In this document: positions 62,040 to 64,000 of the stretch, piece after piece
How positions within the stretch are numbered: position 1 is the stretch's first letter
How the letters are laid out: every line of letters starts with the position of its first letter
Assembly: GCA_963717255.1 (NCBI GenBank)
Contig: CAVQVT010000002.1
Location: 62,001-126,000, forward strand
DNA length: 64,000 nucleotides
Reading direction: 5' to 3'
DNA from: CAIYQJ01 sp963717255
Lineage (GTDB): Bacteria; Chloroflexota; Limnocylindria; Limnocylindrales; CSP1-4
Program-made: the position numbers and the translations under genes
Notes under the pieces: model-generated
Databases searched by the model: none
What the model saw: the letters and a program-made list of their open reading frames with translations, nothing else
Told to the model about the DNA's origin: nothing

Positions 62040-62522
62040 TCAGGCGACGGCAGCGCCGCCCGCCGGTGGGCCGGACGGGGGCGCGACGGGGATGGGGGCG
62101 TCGATCCTCAGGACGAGGCCGCAGTTGCCGCAGGTGGAGATCTCGGCGCTGCGGTCGACACGACAGAGCGGGCACGAGACCGAGAGCGGGGCGCCGTCGT
62201 CGCCGCGGACCGCGCCGGCCGGATAGACGAGGGCCTTCGAGGCGTCGAAGGGGTAGCCCGCCGGGAAGAGGGCCGTGCCGTCCGGGAGGGTCTCAGCAGG
62301 GCGCGGCCCGAGCACGAAGCGGACGCGGGCGCGGGGCTTGCGGATGCCGTACCCGAGCCACGCGAGCGCCACGGCTGCGACGAAGAGGCCGACCAGCGGC
62401 GCGAGGAAGACGGGGAGCAGGTTCACGAGCGCGCCCCAGTCCGGCGAGACGAGCTTCGCGAGGAAGTCCATGAGCTGGGTCCAGAGCTGGCCGAGCTCGG
62501 ATGTCGCGTCCACGGCGCGCAT
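62040..62522 (-). CDS. Membrane protein with C-terminal zinc ribbon, next to ccsA
   Basis: 160 residues. A hydrophobic segment (LVNLLPVFLAPLVGLFVAAVALAWLGYGI), then a soluble part with RKPRARVRFVLGPRPAETLPDGTALFPAGYPFD and a zinc ribbon CPLC-x12-CGNC. The same pattern occurs in hypothetical proteins associated with cytochrome c assembly operons in this kind of genome; that association is my inference from position only. It precedes ccsA by 28 bp and is probably co-transcribed. Confidence 0.75.
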   Translation of the reverse strand: MRAVDATSELGQLWTQLMDFLAKLVSPDWGALVNLLPVFLAPLVGLFVAAVALAWLGYGIRKPRARVRFVLGPRPAETLPDGTALFPAGYPFDASKALVYPAGAVRGDDGAPLSVSCPLCRVDRSAEISTCGNCGLVLRIDAPIPVAPPSGPPAGGAAVA

Positions 62523-62559
62523 CCTAGCATCGGCGCCCGCCGCGGGGGAGGGGGCCGCG

Positions 62560-64000
62560 CTACCCCCGGACGTCGACGGGGCGGCCGCGCCACGTCCCGG
62601 TGACGCGGCGAGCCCCGCTCTCGGCCCGGACGTACCGGAGCGTCCCGAGGTCCGACGCGATCCGGAGCCGGACGGCGCCGGAGGCGTCCACGGAGCCGGT
62701 CATCGACAGAGGCAGGCCCGGAGTGAGCGTGCACCGCCGCATGGAGAGGCGCGTCTCCTCGCCGCGCGGGGCGAACGCGAACCGGCCACCGAAGTCGCAG
62801 CCGGCAGCGTCGCCCGAGCCGGTCCCGTCCCACCACGAGTACGCCGGCAGCATGGTGATCCAGTCGTCCACGGCGGTGGCGAAGGCGAGTGGGTCCACCG
62901 CCGCGGACCGCGTCGCCGGCGGCAGCGGGAGGTACGGGTCGGTGAGGTCCCCCTCGCACGTCGTCCGCGCCGGCGGCAGCGTGCCGTCGGTCAGGAGCGC
63001 AGTCACCACGTCGTCCACGCACGCGACGCCCCGCCCGTAGAGGACGTGCGGGCCGCCCGTCTGCACGACGAGCCGCGTGCCCGGCGAGCGGGCGACGATC
63101 CGCTCGGCGCCCTCGATGGGCGTGATCGGGTCCGCGTCGCCGACGAGGACGAGGAAGGGATAGTCGTGCGCGACGATCGGCGCCGGACGGGCGTCCGACG
63201 CGGGCCGTGCCGGCCAGTAGGCGCACGGCAGGTCGTCGAACATGACCCGGCCCAGGCGCGCCGCCGCCGCGCCGGCGTCGCGACCGGCCTGGAGGTACGC
63301 GCGGGCACGGGCGTCCGCCGTGTCGCCGGCCATCGCGTAGTCGGTGCACTCGATCGCGTAGTACGCCGCGTCCGACCACGACGGGTCCGGCGTCACCGCG
63401 AGCGTCTCCGGATCCACGCCCACGTCCGCGTACAGGACCCGCTGCGCGGGGACGAGGTCGCCGCGGGAGGCGGCGGCGACGGCCCGCTGCAGCTCCATGC
63501 GACCCCACTGGCCGTACATGCCGTTGAGGGCGACCGTCTCCAGGTGCGTCGCCCACAGGCGCCGCCCGACCGTCCGGCCGGAGGCCAGGGGGAACGCCAC
63601 GCGTGCCGGGCTCCTCGCGAGCCGTGAGGCGAGAGCGTCGTACGCGGCGAGGGCGTCTCCGCCCACCGTGTCGTGTCGGCAGGCGGGGTCGGCGTCGCAC
63701 GCGTCGAGTGTCTGCTCGAGCGTCCGATCCATCGCCCGGACGGCCTCCGGCCACACCTCGGTCAGCGGGAGCGTGAGGTCCACCGGCCCGTCGAGGATGA
63801 GCGACCGGACCCGGTCGGGGTGCGCGAGGGTGTAGGTCTGGACGTACTGCGTGCCGTAGCTCTCGCCGTACAGGTCGAGGCGGTCCACGCCGAGGTAGCG
63901 GCGGAAGGCCTCGAGGTCCTCGACGGCCTGGCGGGTGGCGAAGAACGGCAGGTCGGTCGCCTGGACGCCCAATTCGCGGACGCAGGAGGCGGCGAAGGTC
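62560..64000 (-). CDS. Alpha/beta hydrolase with TAP-like C-terminal domain (5' end outside window)
   Basis: At least 480 residues, open to the right edge. LDLYGESYGTQYVQTYTLAHPDRVRSLILDGPVDLT contains the nucleophile elbow GESYG; YPFLVLVGDADPITPIEGAERI carries the acid Asp, and TGGPHVLYGRG the His, followed by CVDDVVTALLTDGTLPPARTTCE, the tripeptidyl-aminopeptidase (TAP)-like ending. Paired cysteines (CDADPAC and others) suggest export. A further ~115-residue beta-rich C-terminal part (TRLSMRRCTLTPGLPLSMTGSVDASG) is extra. Likely a secreted proline-type peptidase; the signal peptide would be beyond the window. Confidence 0.88.
   Translation of the reverse strand, partial: TFAASCVRELGVQATDLPFFATRQAVEDLEAFRRYLGVDRLDLYGESYGTQYVQTYTLAHPDRVRSLILDGPVDLTLPLTEVWPEAVRAMDRTLEQTLDACDADPACRHDTVGGDALAAYDALASRLARSPARVAFPLASGRTVGRRLWATHLETVALNGMYGQWGRMELQRAVAAASRGDLVPAQRVLYADVGVDPETLAVTPDPSWSDAAYYAIECTDYAMAGDTADARARAYLQAGRDAGAAAARLGRVMFDDLPCAYWPARPASDARPAPIVAHDYPFLVLVGDADPITPIEGAERIVARSPGTRLVVQTGGPHVLYGRGVACVDDVVTALLTDGTLPPARTTCEGDLTDPYLPLPPATRSAAVDPLAFATAVDDWITMLPAYSWWDGTGSGDAAGCDFGGRFAFAPRGEETRLSMRRCTLTPGLPLSMTGSVDASGAVRLRIASDLGTLRYVRAESGARRVTGTWRGRPVDVRG

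Overview
The window is very GC-rich DNA with frequent GTG starts, short intergenic gaps and many ATGA/GTGA stop-start overlaps. It carries numerous lipoproteins with Pro/Ser/Ala-rich linkers, a ThyX-type thymidylate synthase, a B12-dependent ribonucleotide reductase and F420-type oxidoreductases. This fits an uncultured high-GC bacterium; a Chloroflexota lineage of the Limnocylindria type is my best guess and an actinobacterium is the alternative. That placement is inference. No rRNA, tRNA, CRISPR array, transposase or phage gene was seen.

Layout. 0-7 kb: end of moaA, an RDD membrane protein, a frameshifted lipoprotein, a non-coding stretch with a four-copy 16-bp repeat, purine nucleoside phosphorylase, then a minus-strand run (SRPBCC protein, MFS transporter, ThyX) and a LysE exporter. 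7-11 kb: a MarR regulator divergent from a DHA2 drug exporter, and two tandem paralogous lipoproteins. 11-18.5 kb: a homocysteine S-methyltransferase and a complete five-gene peptide ABC importer. 18.5-27.5 kb: K+ channel, isoprenylcysteine methyltransferase-like protein, lipoprotein, membrane-anchored DsbA-like oxidoreductase, DUF1622 protein, an indel-damaged greA, a saccharopine dehydrogenase-like enzyme and an APC permease.

27.5-52.5 kb is a damaged or poorly resolved region. Almost every gene that can be recognised by family carries one or more single-base frameshifts. In its middle a 3.2-kb unit (LLM oxidoreductase, DEAD-box helicase, diacylglycerol kinase) occurs twice in direct orientation, joined by about 265 bp of nearly pure A/G sequence. 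The two helicase copies differ only at synonymous sites, and the two kinase copies are broken at different bases. I read this as two haplotype contig ends joined at a bad junction, although a real tandem duplication is not excluded. The region also holds DNA-repair, shikimate-kinase-like and F420 nitroreductase-like genes, two tandem orphan peptide-binding proteins, a receptor-like adenylate cyclase, a HipA-like kinase/DUF3037 pair divergent from an HTH protein, a methyltransferase, msrA, an MFS transporter and a DUF1269/SHOCT/DUF6325 cluster.

52.5-64 kb is clean again: a double-META lipoprotein, a small membrane protein, a double-length AI-2E family transporter, class II ribonucleotide reductase with a 370-residue intein, a cytochrome c biogenesis gene pair and the 3' part of a secreted-type alpha/beta hydrolase gene.

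Functional links. PunA, ThyX and NrdJ serve nucleotide metabolism. The nrdJ promoter has a LexA-type box inside the -35/-10 spacer and two NrdR-like boxes downstream, suggesting joint control by DNA damage and dNTP level. The intein sits immediately before the cysteine expected to be the catalytic thiyl radical, so the enzyme cannot work until it splices.
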